Below, piece after piece: positions 1 to 12,664 of a stretch of DNA of 64,000 nt (positions within the stretch are counted from its first letter, which is position 1; each line of letters begins with the position of its first letter). Source of the stretch: Isoetes taiwanensis (Eukaryota; Streptophyta; Lycopodiopsida; Isoetales; Isoetaceae); NCBI GenBank assembly GCA_021234155.1, contig JAJEKV010000031.1, positions 14,129,748 through 14,193,747 of the forward strand, given 5' to 3'. A program made the position numbers and the translations under genes. The notes beneath the pieces are model-generated. The model had not been told where the DNA came from. It did no database searches and saw nothing but the letters and a program-made list of their open reading frames with translations.

Positions 1-1095
1 GCAACAGAATATATCAAGCTTTGAGCTCACTACTAGGTCTTTAAAGGAGTATCTTATGCGGGAGTGCAAATTTTTCTAGGGCTTTTTTGCTTGGGCATTT
101 CGTTCCTTTTCTACCATTTCGATACAAATAAGAAGATAAACGAAGGTATAAACTAGAACTTGCTCATATTGGACATAAAACAGGAGATATTGATTCATAG
201 AAGAGGTAGAAGTCATGTGCTCTCAAAAGTACAACCAAATATGGAAGATAATTTTTATTATAATGCAAGTACTACTGTAGAAGTTTGTCCAGAAAAACAT
301 CAGATAGAATATGCTGGATCAAAGTCAAGTCAACCACTAGATCTCTCCCAAATATCTTAGTAAAGACATAGAATATATGTTTGCAAGGTGTATAGTTGTT
401 CTTCAATGCTTTGCCTTGGAAGTCAAACAAGTGCAAGCAGGCTCGTTGTTGATGCTAACTGTGTATGTGTTTTTCTCCCTTTTCAGATGGAACTCAACAT
501 GCTTTTGGCCTCTACCACATTCATGCTCATTCTTACATCACCCATATCTTTGCTCCTCTCTAGGTTCACTTCGCATTGCCTACTCAGTTTTGACCTTCTC
601 TTAACTCTTTTACCATCTTGTCACAATGGCGGCCCTGGTTCCAGTATCACTGCTTCTCCAGCTGGTTCAACACTAGTCCTGTATAAACCCTCCAAGTTGT
701 AGCCACCATTTTGAAGAATCTCAAGTTCATCTTGTTTGAGGTTCGTGCCAACTGCAACTAGCCATAAAATGGGTCTTGGAGGCACCTCAAGTATGATGGG
801 ATGTGCGTACTATGTGCATTTCAAGTTATCTCCACAAAACCAAAAGATTCTTCACAACTGCCACCCCTGTATGACATGATACCATAAAAAGAAGGGGCTG
901 CGATGGATGATAAACATTTATTGATAAGTTTATCACATTTTTTGCCATTAATACTTACTCTTCCTTGGCATCTGGTCTTGCTACCTGGTGTAGTTCTTCG
1001 AATGGCCCAGTTTGTATTGGCAACTTCTTTTTCTCTCACACGAATATCTCTACTGTTAAACAAATTTCTTACCATAGGATCATCTTTAGCTACTC

Positions 1096-3800
1096 TTAGT
1101 ATGTTTCTTGCTTTCTTGTCTGGTCGATGTGATGTTCACTGTGAATACTAGTAGTTTCATCCAAGTTTTTTCTCTTCAATATTGTTTGATCATTTCCTCT
1201 TGTTTCTGTGTTATGCAAGAAAACACCATGTCTAAATACTTCCTTGTTAATAGCGGAGCACATCTCAGAAGGCTTAATACCACTATTAAGTCTATCCTGT
1301 AGCATAATTGTGCTCCAAACATGATTTATATCTCGTACTTTTGCTTTTGGCAATTTACCCAAGTACCTGGACAGAGTTACAAGGCCAGGCTTTTCATCTA
1401 GCAGCAGGATGGTTGCTTTGGACTATCTGGAAAAGACGAAGACTGGTAATCTTCAAAGGTCTGGATGTGGCAGATAATCGTGTTCTCCAAGAAGCTCAAG
1501 GTTACATTGTAAAGTCGTATCATTGTTCTTCACTTGCCCCTCGCAAGAGGCGATTGATTTTTGAGGAGTTGTTGGATGTGCACTCTTATGCTTAGGCAAG
1601 TTGCTTCACTCGGTGGGTCTCCGCTTATCCGCTGAGATTTTATTCCTGTCTCTGCATTTATACTTGTATTTGACTCTTTGATTGAATAAAGTCTGACGTC
1701 CTTCAACAAAAAAAATATCTCGTACTTTGCAAGATAGCCTCTGTAAGATCAAATAGACTAGCATCATATAAAGAGAGGTTCCTTCTAAAGCCAATGGCAG
1801 CCAACCAGCTTCTATGTCTGGATTCAGAGAGATTTGTATCACGCATATGCATTGGAATATCTATATTGTTTTGGGCTTCCATAAAGTCCCCCCATCTACT
1901 GATTCTTTGATGCCACCATGCCAACCATGAAGACAATGCCATGACATCAGAACTTGATGCCATACTTGAGAGCCAATCTGGGATGCTTTGATATAGCTTC
2001 TGCTTCCTCTTGGCTCGAGCAAAGTCTCCATAATCTACATTGATTCAAGAACACTTGCCTATGCTCAAAGCTCAGATGCTTCTTGGTATGTCTTTGCAAA
2101 CATTGTTCAAAGTGAAAAACACAAAATCTTTCTTTCTTAACGTACCTTACCTTCAAAAAAGATATCTCGAACGACATTCCAATTAGCTTGGGCCTCGTCA
2201 ACCATGAATCTATGAAACTGGGCTGGAGGAAAGCCTTTGGACTGCAATACATTGTTTAACTTTCTCTAAAATTTCTTTTGAGATGATATATCCTCTGTTT
2301 TCATCTCATATATGACAATAATTTGCAAACCTCGTATCCTATTATGAACACACATGAAAAGAAATCAATTAAGTAACAGTAAAAAATACTCACATGGGAT
2401 CATAAACATGATAGGCCATTGAAGTCCACCCATTTATCCGCTTTACATGGTCAAAATGAACCCAAGGTTTTGCCAAATCTCCTAAAGGGCGCATGCGGTT
2501 CACTAAGTCAACTCCTGAACCAGCTCCAACTATGGGCTTCTTAAAAACATAGCATCTCTCAACTGAGGCATTGTGTAACTGGTATGGAAACTTAGAGCCA
2601 TGTAAGAATTCATAGTGGCACTTCCTTTTTAGGTACAACAGTCCACTTATCTCATCCCGAGATTGTCTATTTCTCTTTCTTGTATCATCAATCCACTTCT
2701 TAAGTCTGCAGAACATAAAAACATATTAGTTTAAAATAATGCAAAATTAAGTTGTTTGCAGGCTTACCTTCTCTGATTGCACAATGGTTCTAGGTGCATT
2801 AAGAGGACATCTACTCGTTCAGTAGTCATTTTGTCCACTTCTTCAACATCCCTCCATTAACATGCTTTTGCATATTTTGTCCATGGCAACCTCATTTTGC
2901 AGTTGCCTTGGTCCCATAGAACGGACTGAAGTTGAGGTATTATCAACTACGTTCTTTAGTTTCTTGATTTCTAGTCTTGATTGTGCTCGTCTGATTGGAA
3001 GGAAATGGGAACTTGTGTGTATGAGAAGTCTTGTATTCGTGGTACACTTTGGAAGACAATAGTATATCATAGCATCGCATAATGATATACAACGTGGTTG
3101 TTCTTTGCAGTATGCACAAGTGACCGAGCCATGTGCATCACATATAGGACCAACATCTGGTCCAACATGAATATTACCACTCCACTGCAAGGAATTATGC
3201 TTACCTTTACTAAGAAAGTAATCGCAACATAGATTCTGACATTGAAGGTAGCCACCACAATATGCAAGTCCTATAGTACCTTCAAGTGCAGGAGTGTTAG
3301 TGTGATTGTAAGTTATCCACATATGTGGATCTTAAATTTGCTGCATACCCTCCATGCTACCCCGCTTCTTGTTGGCTAGTTAATTCAAACACAATCCCGC
3401 CATCATAGTAAGGTGGCAAACAAGCAAGCTTCCTAGGTTCCTTCACTTCCATCAAGATTCTTTTAAGCTTGCTATTACCACTTTGAAGTAACATCTTTGT
3501 GAAGGTTAGCCTTTCATTGAACCTGATGATCAAGAAGATGGCGATCCTATATTTATTATTCTAGTGGGCTTATCAGGTAACATGACATCATACACAATCG
3601 CTGTGTTACCATAACATGCATCAACCTTGTAACAATGGTGGCCTGCATTATTATTGCATTCTTCCAACACATTGGAAAGACATTGTGGACCATAGCCATT
3701 TTGAACAACACACAAGGCATCTATTGGGAAGTGAAAGAAGGATGCCAAAGCTTTGCTCTCTAGATTGAAAATTCCGCCCACGAAAGGCATTGTTATTTCC
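1096..3800 (-). pseudogene. Decayed DNA-transposase-like gene (unnamed plant family)
   Basis: Several minus-strand reading frames line up in one order. First is a Cys-rich region (about 3,322-2,843) with CGGYLQCQNLCC, CAYC and CISLCD. Next comes a block with HFDHVKRINGWT and YHVYDP (2,716-2,390), then FMVDEAQANWN and CVFHFEQC (about 2,230-2,100), then SWLAWWHQRISRWG and NLSESRHRSWL (about 1,930-1,790). A clean intron (GTAAGC to CTGCAG, minus strand 2,767-2,706) joins two blocks in frame, and a second (GTGAGT to AATAG) fits near 2,393-2,330. One in-frame stop and at least two frameshifts show decay. A LINE tail is inserted at 1,342-1,714. The acidic residues followed by C..H recall MULE-type DDE transposases, but that is inference. 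The upstream boundary with the LINE near 3.7-3.8 kb is uncertain. Confidence 0.55.
1342..1714 (+). mobile_element. 5'-truncated LINE 3' end inserted in the transposase-like gene
   Basis: The insert is flanked by an exact 14-bp duplication, ATATCTCGTACTTT, at 1,328-1,341 and 1,715-1,728, and ends in an A-run. Its reading frame carries WLLWTIWKRRRLVIF, the conserved tract at the C-terminal end of plant LINE ORF2 proteins, followed by an untranslated tail with an AATAAA signal. Truncation at the 5' side, poly-A and a target duplication are the hallmarks of target-primed reverse transcription. It resembles the longer copy near 51.1 kb, which has WALWIIWKRRRAIVF. Confidence 0.85.
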
Positions 3801-4275
3801 TGTTCTCTTCCCCTTGCCCAACTGTTTGTGCTGCTGTATGTCATCATATAGATCGACATAGGGCTCCAATCTATCCACATCCGAATGAGTGTTATAAAAG
3901 TTGCTCTCGGCATGTGGAAAGTAGCATGCTGCTATGAAGAGAGTGCTGCCACTGTCATGCTGCACTCGCACCCACAAGTAGCGAATTGTACCTGTCTGTT
4001 TTGTGCAACGAGACTGAGTGCCTCCAGGTTGCACGATAGTAGCAGGCAACTCCGCCATGCCCTCGCTTGCCTATGCACTCATTGAACACCGAGAAATGCA
4101 GATAGCCTGGGAGGCTCGGCAGTCTGTGCCCTGCATGTTCCCATGTTTCCATGAGGAAAATGAGATCCATATCTGGTGCAATTAGAGTTGAGACTCTCCC
4201 CTTTCTGCCAAGGGAAGCCCCGAAAGTTCCAAGACACCATCCGAAGGCATAGTTCCTATTTGTTGGCATTTGATG
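3800..4275 (-). pseudogene. LINE ORF2 endonuclease domain fragment
   Basis: Directly after ORF1, a frame reads GRKGRVSTLIAPDMDLIFLMETW, then GKRGHGGVACYYR, and after a frameshift near 4,000 FIAACYFPHAES and PYVDLYDDIQQH. This is the start of an apurinic-type endonuclease (EEP fold): the D/E of DLIFLMETW, the GGVACYYR strand and the ACYFP strand appear in the family's order. The reverse transcriptase that should follow at lower coordinates is absent, because the transposase-like gene begins there. The copy is therefore cut on its 3' side, unusual for a LINE, and best explained by a later insertion or deletion. Confidence 0.65.
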
Positions 4276-4279
4276 TGGA

Positions 4280-5799
4280 CGCTCGATGATCTGCTCCGGT
4301 TGCAGGGGGAGCAGCAGTTGCAGGAGTAGTTGGAGCAGCGGGAGCAGGAGGTGCAGTAGGGGTACTGGTGGCAGTAGCAGGAGTGGCAGCAAATTGATGC
4401 ATTGCATCGGCGACCTCAGCAGGGGCCGGCCTAAAAATGCGAAGCTTGCCTCGGACCAGGCCTGCAGCACCCCCTCGACGACGGACGTACCTGACTTGAA
4501 CCAGCTGCTACCGGTGGGACTCCTGTTGCATCGGAGTGAGATCCTGGTCGACATACAGAGCAGTCCCCTTCAATTGCCTACTCTGACGCAGGATGGTCCC
4601 ACGCACTCGCATGTCTGCCACCGTGAAGGTGACAACGCGCGGGCGATCTGTGCGTTGAGCCCCAAGACGGCTTGCTCGGGCAATAGCATTGTAGTCTAAA
4701 ATGCCATTCGAGATAGGATCTCATCCTGGATGCGCTTGGTGAGATCTTCTCCTGCCTCCTCCGAGAGTCCACGCACCACCACATTGTGACGTCGCCGGCT
4801 CTGCTCCTGCTGCTCACTGAGTCGAGGGGCAACATTAGCTGTCCCAACAGGTGATGCCCGTTGGCTGGAATGTCTGGGCTGCTCATAGCGAGGGCGGTGT
4901 GGTGTGCGAGATGGAGCAGGTGGTGTCTATCTGCCTGTTTGGCGACTTGTGGGCTGTGGGGCATGTGTGCTTGTCTGGCCCCGTGTTGCGGCCTCTGCTG
5001 CCTGGAGTCGGGAGCCTAGCTCCTGTTGAAATCTCTGCTGCTTGGCCAACTCATTCGTGCAGTGCCGTAATTATTCATGGACCTCGGCATGGAGGCCCCT
5101 GCCTTGCTGGGCAATGGTTATCTCCTGATCTTGTGTCTCAGCCCTACTCTGCAGGGTTCTTAGCTCTGCCTGGCTGGCTTCGAAGACAGCTCGGACGTTC
5201 CGTATTGTGGTGGCATACCCCTCAGCTTCTGACTTGAGGCGGGAGATAGTTGCCACTGTATCCTGCTCAACATCCTGCTTGTCGCGTGCCATAGTCTCTG
5301 TGGTGGTGAGGAGGGAATCCACGCGAGCTCGCAAGTCAGCAAGGACCTGCTTATCCTGTTGCCTCTCAAAGTGTGCCAATCGAAGCCCGTCTTCTAACTG
5401 CTGCATGCGGGTCTCCATCTCTGTAATCCGTTGCCTCTCTGCTGTCAACTGTCTTTTGAGCACTTGGGATCCTGAGGATTGTATCTCTGCTGCAAGTCCT
5501 GCAATCCGGGTTCTGTTACTCTCAATCTGTTCCTCCATCTGTTTCATGGCCCTCGTTTGCGCCTGTGTCGAGCTTGAGCAGCCTTCATCCATCTCCCGGG
5601 TCAATCTCATAGATTGGGCCTTCGCCTGGGCCTCCCTCCTCATGGAAGAGGTTTCTCCCTTGTTCTGGTTATCTGACCGGGACCGTTTTCGCGGCGGCCC
5701 GTCCCCCTGGTTCTCCCAGGTGGGCTGGAGCTGGGGCTGGGGCTGGGGAGTGTCTCCCTTCAAATGGGGGTCTGGGCAAGGGGCTACAGAAGCGGCCAT
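4280..5799 (-). pseudogene. LINE ORF1 (coiled coil plus RNA-binding-like domain), decayed
   Basis: The frame opens with ATG at 5,799 and runs 242 codons to a TAA at 5,073-5,071. The same frame then reads on as coding-like sequence (LRHCTNELAKQQRF), so this stop is probably a nonsense mutation. Residues ~70-240 form long heptad-rich helices (coiled coil), preceded by a Pro/Gln-rich and basic N-terminus (PRKRSRS). Further downstream, in shifted frames, come RRRHNVVVRGLSEEAG and a tract with RASRLGAQRTDRPRVVTF, resembling the RNA-binding domain of L1-type ORF1 proteins. A Thr/Ala/Pro-rich end lies just before ORF2. The coiled-coil layout is like animal and algal L1 ORF1 rather than the usual flowering-plant ORF1 with DUF4283 and a zinc knuckle. 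Confidence 0.55.
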
Positions 5800-5829
5800 G
5801 AGGTTAGAGAAGTATATGAGATTTCGTAT

Positions 5830-7500
5830 ATAAATTTGCTTCTCGCCGAGGATTGATCATGGGAAGCACAGGTAGGCTTTTATAGCATAGAAATATTTAT
5901 TTCATTATTAGATCACATATTGATGCCTTTGATCACTGGATTTTGTAAGCAACTGAAATTATCATCCAAGCTATTGCCGTTGCTAGCTCGTTTAGTACAT
6001 TCTATTCATGTGCTTAGAATGGAACTCTGATAGACTTCTACTTGGATTGGATGCATTTCCTATTTGTGTATAAGAAACAAATAATGGAACACATCACTGT
6101 TGCCGCATATCGAGGAGCAAAACTCACATCTCTTTGATTTCAGTTATTTCCACTAAATGCATACAGCGCTGTGACAAGATTGAATCCGTTTTCCATGTGA
6201 AAAGGGACTCTATATACAGTTCTATATCTTTCATCTTCTTTGTGATTGCCTTATAGGACTCTCCTTGAACGATTCTGTTTCTATTGTTATACGAACTATT
6301 AAGTAACCAGCTAGCAATTTTGAATGAAGGAACTATGTGATGGCAACGCTTGCTTCTTCATCTGCAATTACTCTGGCAAAATATGGAATGTATCCCAAAT
6401 AACGTAATGTATAAGCATACTGCAAATAGGAATTTTTTTGGATTCATGTGTGTAGTCTCTTTTGCAATGCAGTTCGTAATTCTTATATTTTTCATTTCTC
6501 TAACATAAAATTTGAACAGCTCTTTTTCTTCTGTTAATACTTGGTGATCTGTCACCAAGTTTCAACGGCGGGAGTGTTCTACAAATCAGAGCATTGATGC
6601 AAATCAATGCATTGGTATCTAGCGTTGGTGCTGATCAGAGCCGCTGGCTTCTTTTGTGCATCAATATGATCCATGTACTATTCTCAAAGCATTATTCTCA
6701 AACAGATGCATTATTCTCAAACTAGTTCCTCTTTGTTCCCAGAGTCCAAAGGAGCAGAGGCAAAACACTGAGTTAGGAGGCAACACAAATTAGGCTAGAT
6801 TCTAGAATTATTGTATTTCATTCAATTATTATTGAAGGTGTTTAAATAAGTTATAAAACATTTTAGTTTCTTTAAATTCTATAGCCTTTAAACAAGGATT
6901 TGTGTTGAATAGTCTGTTGTGCAAATCTGGTTGGTGCTGATAGGGTAGGTTGTTTTTTTTAAGTAGCTTACAGGTTAGTGCAGGGTAGGTCCTGGGTTGC
7001 TGTGGTTGTGGCATGGCCGATAGAACAGTGGGATTTGTTGTGGGCTTGCTGCTTATTAGAGTTTTGCAGAGGTAGAGTGACAGTTGAGTTGGATGTCCGC
7101 ATCCCTTTATGCAGCATTCCTCCTTTTTGAATACTTGCAAGTTTCAAAGAACCAGGTTCGACGGGTCAAGGTTTGCTGCTACTACATGCCCTAACTGTAG
7201 TGATCCTAAATTTTTTTATAAATCATCATGTTGAATTGACCATACCTATAAAAGACGGTTCTTATTCTAATTATCCTGATTGGTTTATTGATATGCCTTG
7301 CCAGACTTAGAGCCTTTTGATAGACCTCATAGGCCAAATTTAGAGGCTGATTTAAGTGGCAAATTAGAAAATAAGTATCGCCATAGAGTTGATTTGTTGT
7401 GGAAGCAGAGACAATGTTTGTCGCATGCCCTATAGCGCAGCACTTTCGATTGTCACTTTGAAGCATTCCGAACCCGTTATGGTCTGTAGGTTTGCCCATG
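5830..7500. other. Intergenic stretch without recognised gene
   Basis: I see no convincing coding signal here. A perfect 9-bp inverted repeat with a 4-nt loop (ACTTGGTGA / TCACCAAGT) lies at about 6,539-6,560. The rest is AT-rich sequence leading into the tandem array. Confidence 0.5.
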
Positions 7501-10500
7501 GAGGCCAATACGTGGGCTTTGCACCAAATTTTACATTTTGGAGGTATCCTCATTTTTTTTTCTGATATCTTAAGTTGCATGCTTTATAGGTAAGCAGGCC
7601 ACTAATAGGCTAAGTTTGAATCAAAACCTTAGAAGGAGAAAGCCACTCAACTTGGTGTGCTTGCTATGCATGTCAACATTTTTTATGGATGTGGATAGGC
7701 AATCAGGTCAGTTGAATGCTATTGCAATGCTGCAATTAATTTATTCCTTAGTTTGGAGCACTGACAACCTTTATTTCTAACTAAAATGTGGAATCTTGCA
7801 GGCATGATTGATCATTCTACTGCTGTGCATCTCTTTTTGGTTTACTTACACTCTCTGATGCATTCTAATATTGTATACACAGGCTTGATCTAAGATGCTA
7901 AAAAAGGATTCTAATTTTGTTGGCTGCTGATTTTTTTATTATCATTATGTCCTTTTGCATGCCAGCTCTAAATCTGTAGACGTTAAGCATTTGTATCAAT
8001 TTGGTGCCAAATGTATCAACCCAAAAATTGTATGCACTGGGGCATTAGGAATATTGCATATGAGGGCTCATGCTTCAAACTTGAGTCAATAATATCGCAG
8101 GTGTGATAATGGTTGAAGAAGATGTAAAATGAGATTATGTACTCTTGCTGCTGAGGTTGAGGTCAATACGTGGGCTTTGCACCAAAGTTTACATTTTGGA
8201 GGCATCCTCATTTTTTTCTGGTATCTTAAGTTGCATGCTTTATAGGTAAGCAGGCCACTAATAGGCTAAGTTTGAATCAAAACCTTGGAAGGAGAAAGCC
8301 ACTCAATTTGGTGTGCTTGCTATGCATGCCAACATTTTTTATGGATGTGGATAGACAATCAGGTCAGTTGAATGCTATTGCAATGCTGCAATTAATTTAT
8401 TCCTTAGTTTGGAGCACTGGCAGCCTTTATTTCTAACTAAAATGTGGAATCTTGCAGGCATGATTGATCATTCTACTGCTGTGCATCTCTTTTTGGTTTA
8501 TTTACACTCTCTGATGCATTCTAATATTGTATGCACAGGCTTGATCTAAGATGCTAAAAAAGGATTCTATGTTTGTTGGCTGCTGAATTTTTTATTATCA
8601 TTATGTCCTTTTGTATGCTAGCTCTAAATCTGTAGACGTTAAGCATTTGTATCCATTTGGTGCCAAATGTATCAATACCCCAAAAATTGTATGCACTGGG
8701 GCATTGCATATGAGGGCTCATGCTTCAAACTTGAGTCAATAATATCGCAGGTGCGATAATGGTTGAAGAAGATGTAAAATGAGATTATGTACTCTTGCTG
8801 CTGAGGTTGAGGTCAATACGTGGGCTTTGCACCAAATTTTACATTTTGGAGGTATCCTCATTTTTTTTTCTAATATCTTAAGTTGCATGCTTTATAGGTA
8901 AGCATGCCACTAATAGGCTAAGTTTGAATCAAAACCTTGGAAGGAGAAAGCCACTCAACTTGGTGTGCTTGCTATGCAGGCCAACATTTTTTATGGATGT
9001 GGATAGACAATCAGGTCAGTTGAATGCTATTGCAATGTTGCAATTAATTTATTCCTTAGTTTGGAGCACTGACAACCTTTATTTCTAACTAAAATGTGGA
9101 ATCTTGCAGGCATGATTGATCACTCTACTGCTGTGCATCTCTTTTTGGTTTACTTACACTCTCTGATGCATTCTAATATTGTATGCACAGGCTTGATCTA
9201 AGATGCTAAAAAAGGATTCTATGTTTGTTGGATGCTGAATTTTTTATTATCACTATGTCCTTTTGCATGCCAGCTCTAAATCTGTAGACATTAAGCATTT
9301 GTATCCATTTGGTGCCAAATGTATCAATACCCAAAAAATTGTATGCACTGGAGCATTAGGAATATTGCATATGAGGGCTCATGCTTCAAACTTGAGTCAA
9401 TAATATCGCAGGTGCGATAATGGTTGAAGAAGATGTAAAATGAGATTATGTACTCTTGCTGCTGAGGTTGAGGTCAACACATGGGCTTTGCACCAAATTT
9501 TACATTTTGGAGATATCCTCATTTTTTTTTCTGATATCTTAAGTTGCATGCTTTATAGGTAAGCAGGCCACTAATAGGCTAAGTTTGAATCAAAACCTTA
9601 GAAGGAGAAAGCCACTCAACTTGGTGTGCTTGCTATGCAGGCCAACATTTTTTATGGATGTGGATAGACAATCAGGTCAGTTAAATGCTATTGCAATGTT
9701 GCAATTAATTTATTCCTTAGTTTGGAGCACTGACAACCTTTATTTCTAACTAAAATGTGGAATCTTGCAGGCATGATTGATCACTCTACTGCTGTGCATC
9801 TCTTTTTGGTTTACTTACACTCTCTGATGCATTCTAATATTGTATGCACAGGCTTGATCTAAGATGCTAAAAAAGGATTCTATGTTTGTTGGTTGCTGAA
9901 TTTTTTATTATCACTATGTCCTTTTGCATGCCAGCTCTAAATCTGTAGACATTAAGCATTTGTATCCATTTGGTGCCAAATGTATCAATACCCAAAAAAT
10001 TGTATGCACTGGAGCATTAGGAATATTGCATATGAGGGCTCATGCTTCAAACTTGAGTCAATAATATCGCAGGTGCGATAATGGTTGAAGAAGATGTAAA
10101 ATGAGATTATGTACTCTTGCTGCTGAGGTTGAGGTCAACACATGGGCTTTGCACCAAATTTTACATTTTGGAGATATCCTCATTTTTTTTTTCTGATATC
10201 TTAAGTTGCATGCTTTATAGGTAAGCAGGCCACTAATAGGCTAAGTTTGAATCAAAACCTTAGAAGGAGAAAGCCACTCAACTTGGTGTGCTTGCTATGC
10301 AGGCCAACATTTTTTATGGATGTGGATAGACAATCAGGTCAGTTGAATGCTATTGCAACTGCAATTAATTTATTCCTTAGTTTGGAGCACTGGCAGCCTT
10401 TAAAATGTGGAATCTTGCCGGCATGATTGATCACTCTACTACTGTGCATCTCTTTTTGGTTTACTTACACTCTCTGATGTATTCTAATATTGTATGCGCA

Positions 10501-10775
10501 GGCTTGGTCTAAGATGCTAAAAAGGGATTCTATGTTTGTTGGCTGCTGAATTTTTTATTATCATTATGTCCTTTTGCATGCCAGCTCTAAATCTGTAGAC
10601 GTTAAGCGTTTGTATCCATTTGGTGCCAAATGTATCCCCAAAAATTGTATGCACTGGGGCATTAGGAATATTGCGTATGAGGGCTCATGTTTCAAACTTG
10701 AGTCAATAATATCGCAGGTGCAATAATGGTTGAAGAAGACGTAAAATGAGATTATATACTCTTGCTGCTGAGGTG
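7500..10775. repeat. Tandem array, about five copies of a ~660-bp unit
   Basis: The phrase TGGGCTTTGCACCAAA recurs at about 7,513, 8,171, 8,821, 9,482 and 10,143, giving unit lengths of about 658, 650, 661 and 661 bp. The whole unit repeats: the CAATCAGGTCAGTT block, the CTGCTGTGCATCTC block and the GGTGCCAAATGTATC block recur in order. Copies starting near 9,480 and 10,141 share private changes (CAACACATGGGC, GAGATATCC) and are the closest pair, so the array grew by local duplication. The last copy has small deletions and ends near TGCTGAGGTGCTGAG at 10,775. No copy has a long open frame. Confidence 0.9.
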
Positions 10776-10779
10776 CTGA

Positions 10780-12475
10780 GAGGAGCAGCAATAACTCTTT
10801 CATGTAATATAGTCATATAATATTCATCTTGGTTGAAGTTAATTGTTTTGAATATAAAATAGTTCATATGTGCAGTTTTTAGAAAGCTTCTAACATCTTT
10901 CATTTGCAGAGCATTTTGCAGCAAAAGGTGCATGTGGTTTTAATACATACGGGCCTTCACTCTACTGCTGTGCATTGCTTTTATATATTAGCATTAGAGC
11001 TTATTACCTCTAGAAAATCACTTTTCTTACTTAGCATTAAACTTTCTACTCTAAGCATGCTTGAGGAGATTTGGCACAACTACTTAGTCCTTGCTTTGCT
11101 GTTGGTAATGAGCCTTTTACGTTGTTGATTGTTTGGAATAGAAAGTGTGAGTGCTGCTCTTATTACTATATACTTGAGCACATAGTGATCCCTTAGTAAC
11201 TTTAGTAGCTATGCGTGATGCTATTGTAGCAATCGTCGACTTTGGCATCTTACATATTGGCTATTCTCTAGACTCTACTTGCATGTCATATTTTTTGTTG
11301 GCGGGTAGTTTGGCTTTAGGGGTAGATACAATTAAGCCCCATTTGTACTTCTTTAAATGCATGTCTCTGTTGTAATGCACATGCAGGGAATGTAGTTACT
11401 GTTTGCAACTTGATAACTAGAGACTTCCGAGTTTTGTTCTTCTTTGGCTTCTGCTATGAAACTACTTTTACCTTTTCTTCTTGCCCCTAAGTTCATATTA
11501 GGTATTTTCATTTTATTGTTTGTGTCGAACGTGTTGATGTGAATATGTACCCCATTTATTTTAAGACAGTTTGAAATAGGACAATTTTGAGGTGTAACAA
11601 TAAAAGTAGTTTTGTAATAATCACGTTGTCGATAATTTTGCTAGTTGTCATTTTTCCTTCTCATGTTGTATATACAGTCCAGTTTGGAAGCTTAAAAGTT
11701 GAGGTTGTTGAACATGCAATCCAATGTAATGCAAATCTGCACAACATCTAGAATCCGTCTGATACCACAGAATAGCATTTTAAACTTTAGGACTCCAAAG
11801 GCATTCTCAAAGCGCAGACCATAAAAAAGATTTTGTTTTAAGTATCAAGCAAATAAGGTCAAGGGAACAATGGAGAATGGGAGGAGGGTAATGTGTAATT
11901 AACATCAAAGGACACTTAATACATGTGTATTAGCATTTTGGAGCATATAGTTTTTGGATGCATTCTCTTTTGGGGTTTAATTCCCTCTCATATGATGGAA
12001 GATGGGACGAGAGAAGTGATGCTAAGATATCAAATGCTATACCTATTTGGATGCATGAACGGTGAATGGAACAAAATTAATTCTTCAGTTCTTTTATCCA
12101 TATCCAAGTTTTTTTGTTATTGTTTGGTTGGTTGAGTAGGGCAAGTAGAGACGGCACGTTTGGAAACCATAATGCTACTTATGTCCATTGGAAATTAATT
12201 AACTACAGTCTCGCAAGAAATCTTAACTTCCAATTTAGTATGTTTGTGACATATAAGAGAAGAAAAACCTAAGAAGCTCATGCATAAATTGTACTTGCAC
12301 TTGCAAATTAGACTTTAACGTTAACTACTTGAATTATGATGGCACTCCATAGGCTCCTCACTCAATTAATAACATGGATAGCTTTAACTACATTATTTAT
12401 TTGTATGATAATATAGCTCTGAATCTAATTCAACATTTTGTCTTATGTATGACTCGCAATCCATTACAGATGCCC
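10780..12475. other. AT-rich intergenic stretch
   Basis: No gene is recognised. Part of it presumably belongs to the Helitron that ends at 12,513, but its 5' end could not be found. Confidence 0.4.
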
Positions 12476-12482
12476 TCGGATA

Positions 12483-12513
12483 CTGCCCGGCATCGCCGGG
12501 CATACGTTTCTAG
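12483..12513 (+). mobile_element. Helitron 3' terminus
   Basis: A GC hairpin, TGCCCGGC-AT-CGCCGGGCA, is followed ten bases later by CTAG and then T. Helitrons end in CTAG, insert between A and T, and carry a short GC hairpin 10-12 nt before the end, so this matches well. The matching 5' end (TC) was not identified, so the extent and cargo of the element are unknown. Confidence 0.8.
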
Positions 12514-12664
12514 TGCATTTTCCTTTTTGCTTCCCTTAGTAAAATTAGACTCTTTGTTTCTCACATAACAATTGGTTGCCTAGTAAACTCTTGTATACAC
12601 ATTTTTCTCTTTACTTTCCTTAGTAAAATACGTGTTGATCTTTTTTAACATGATGTTATTTTTG

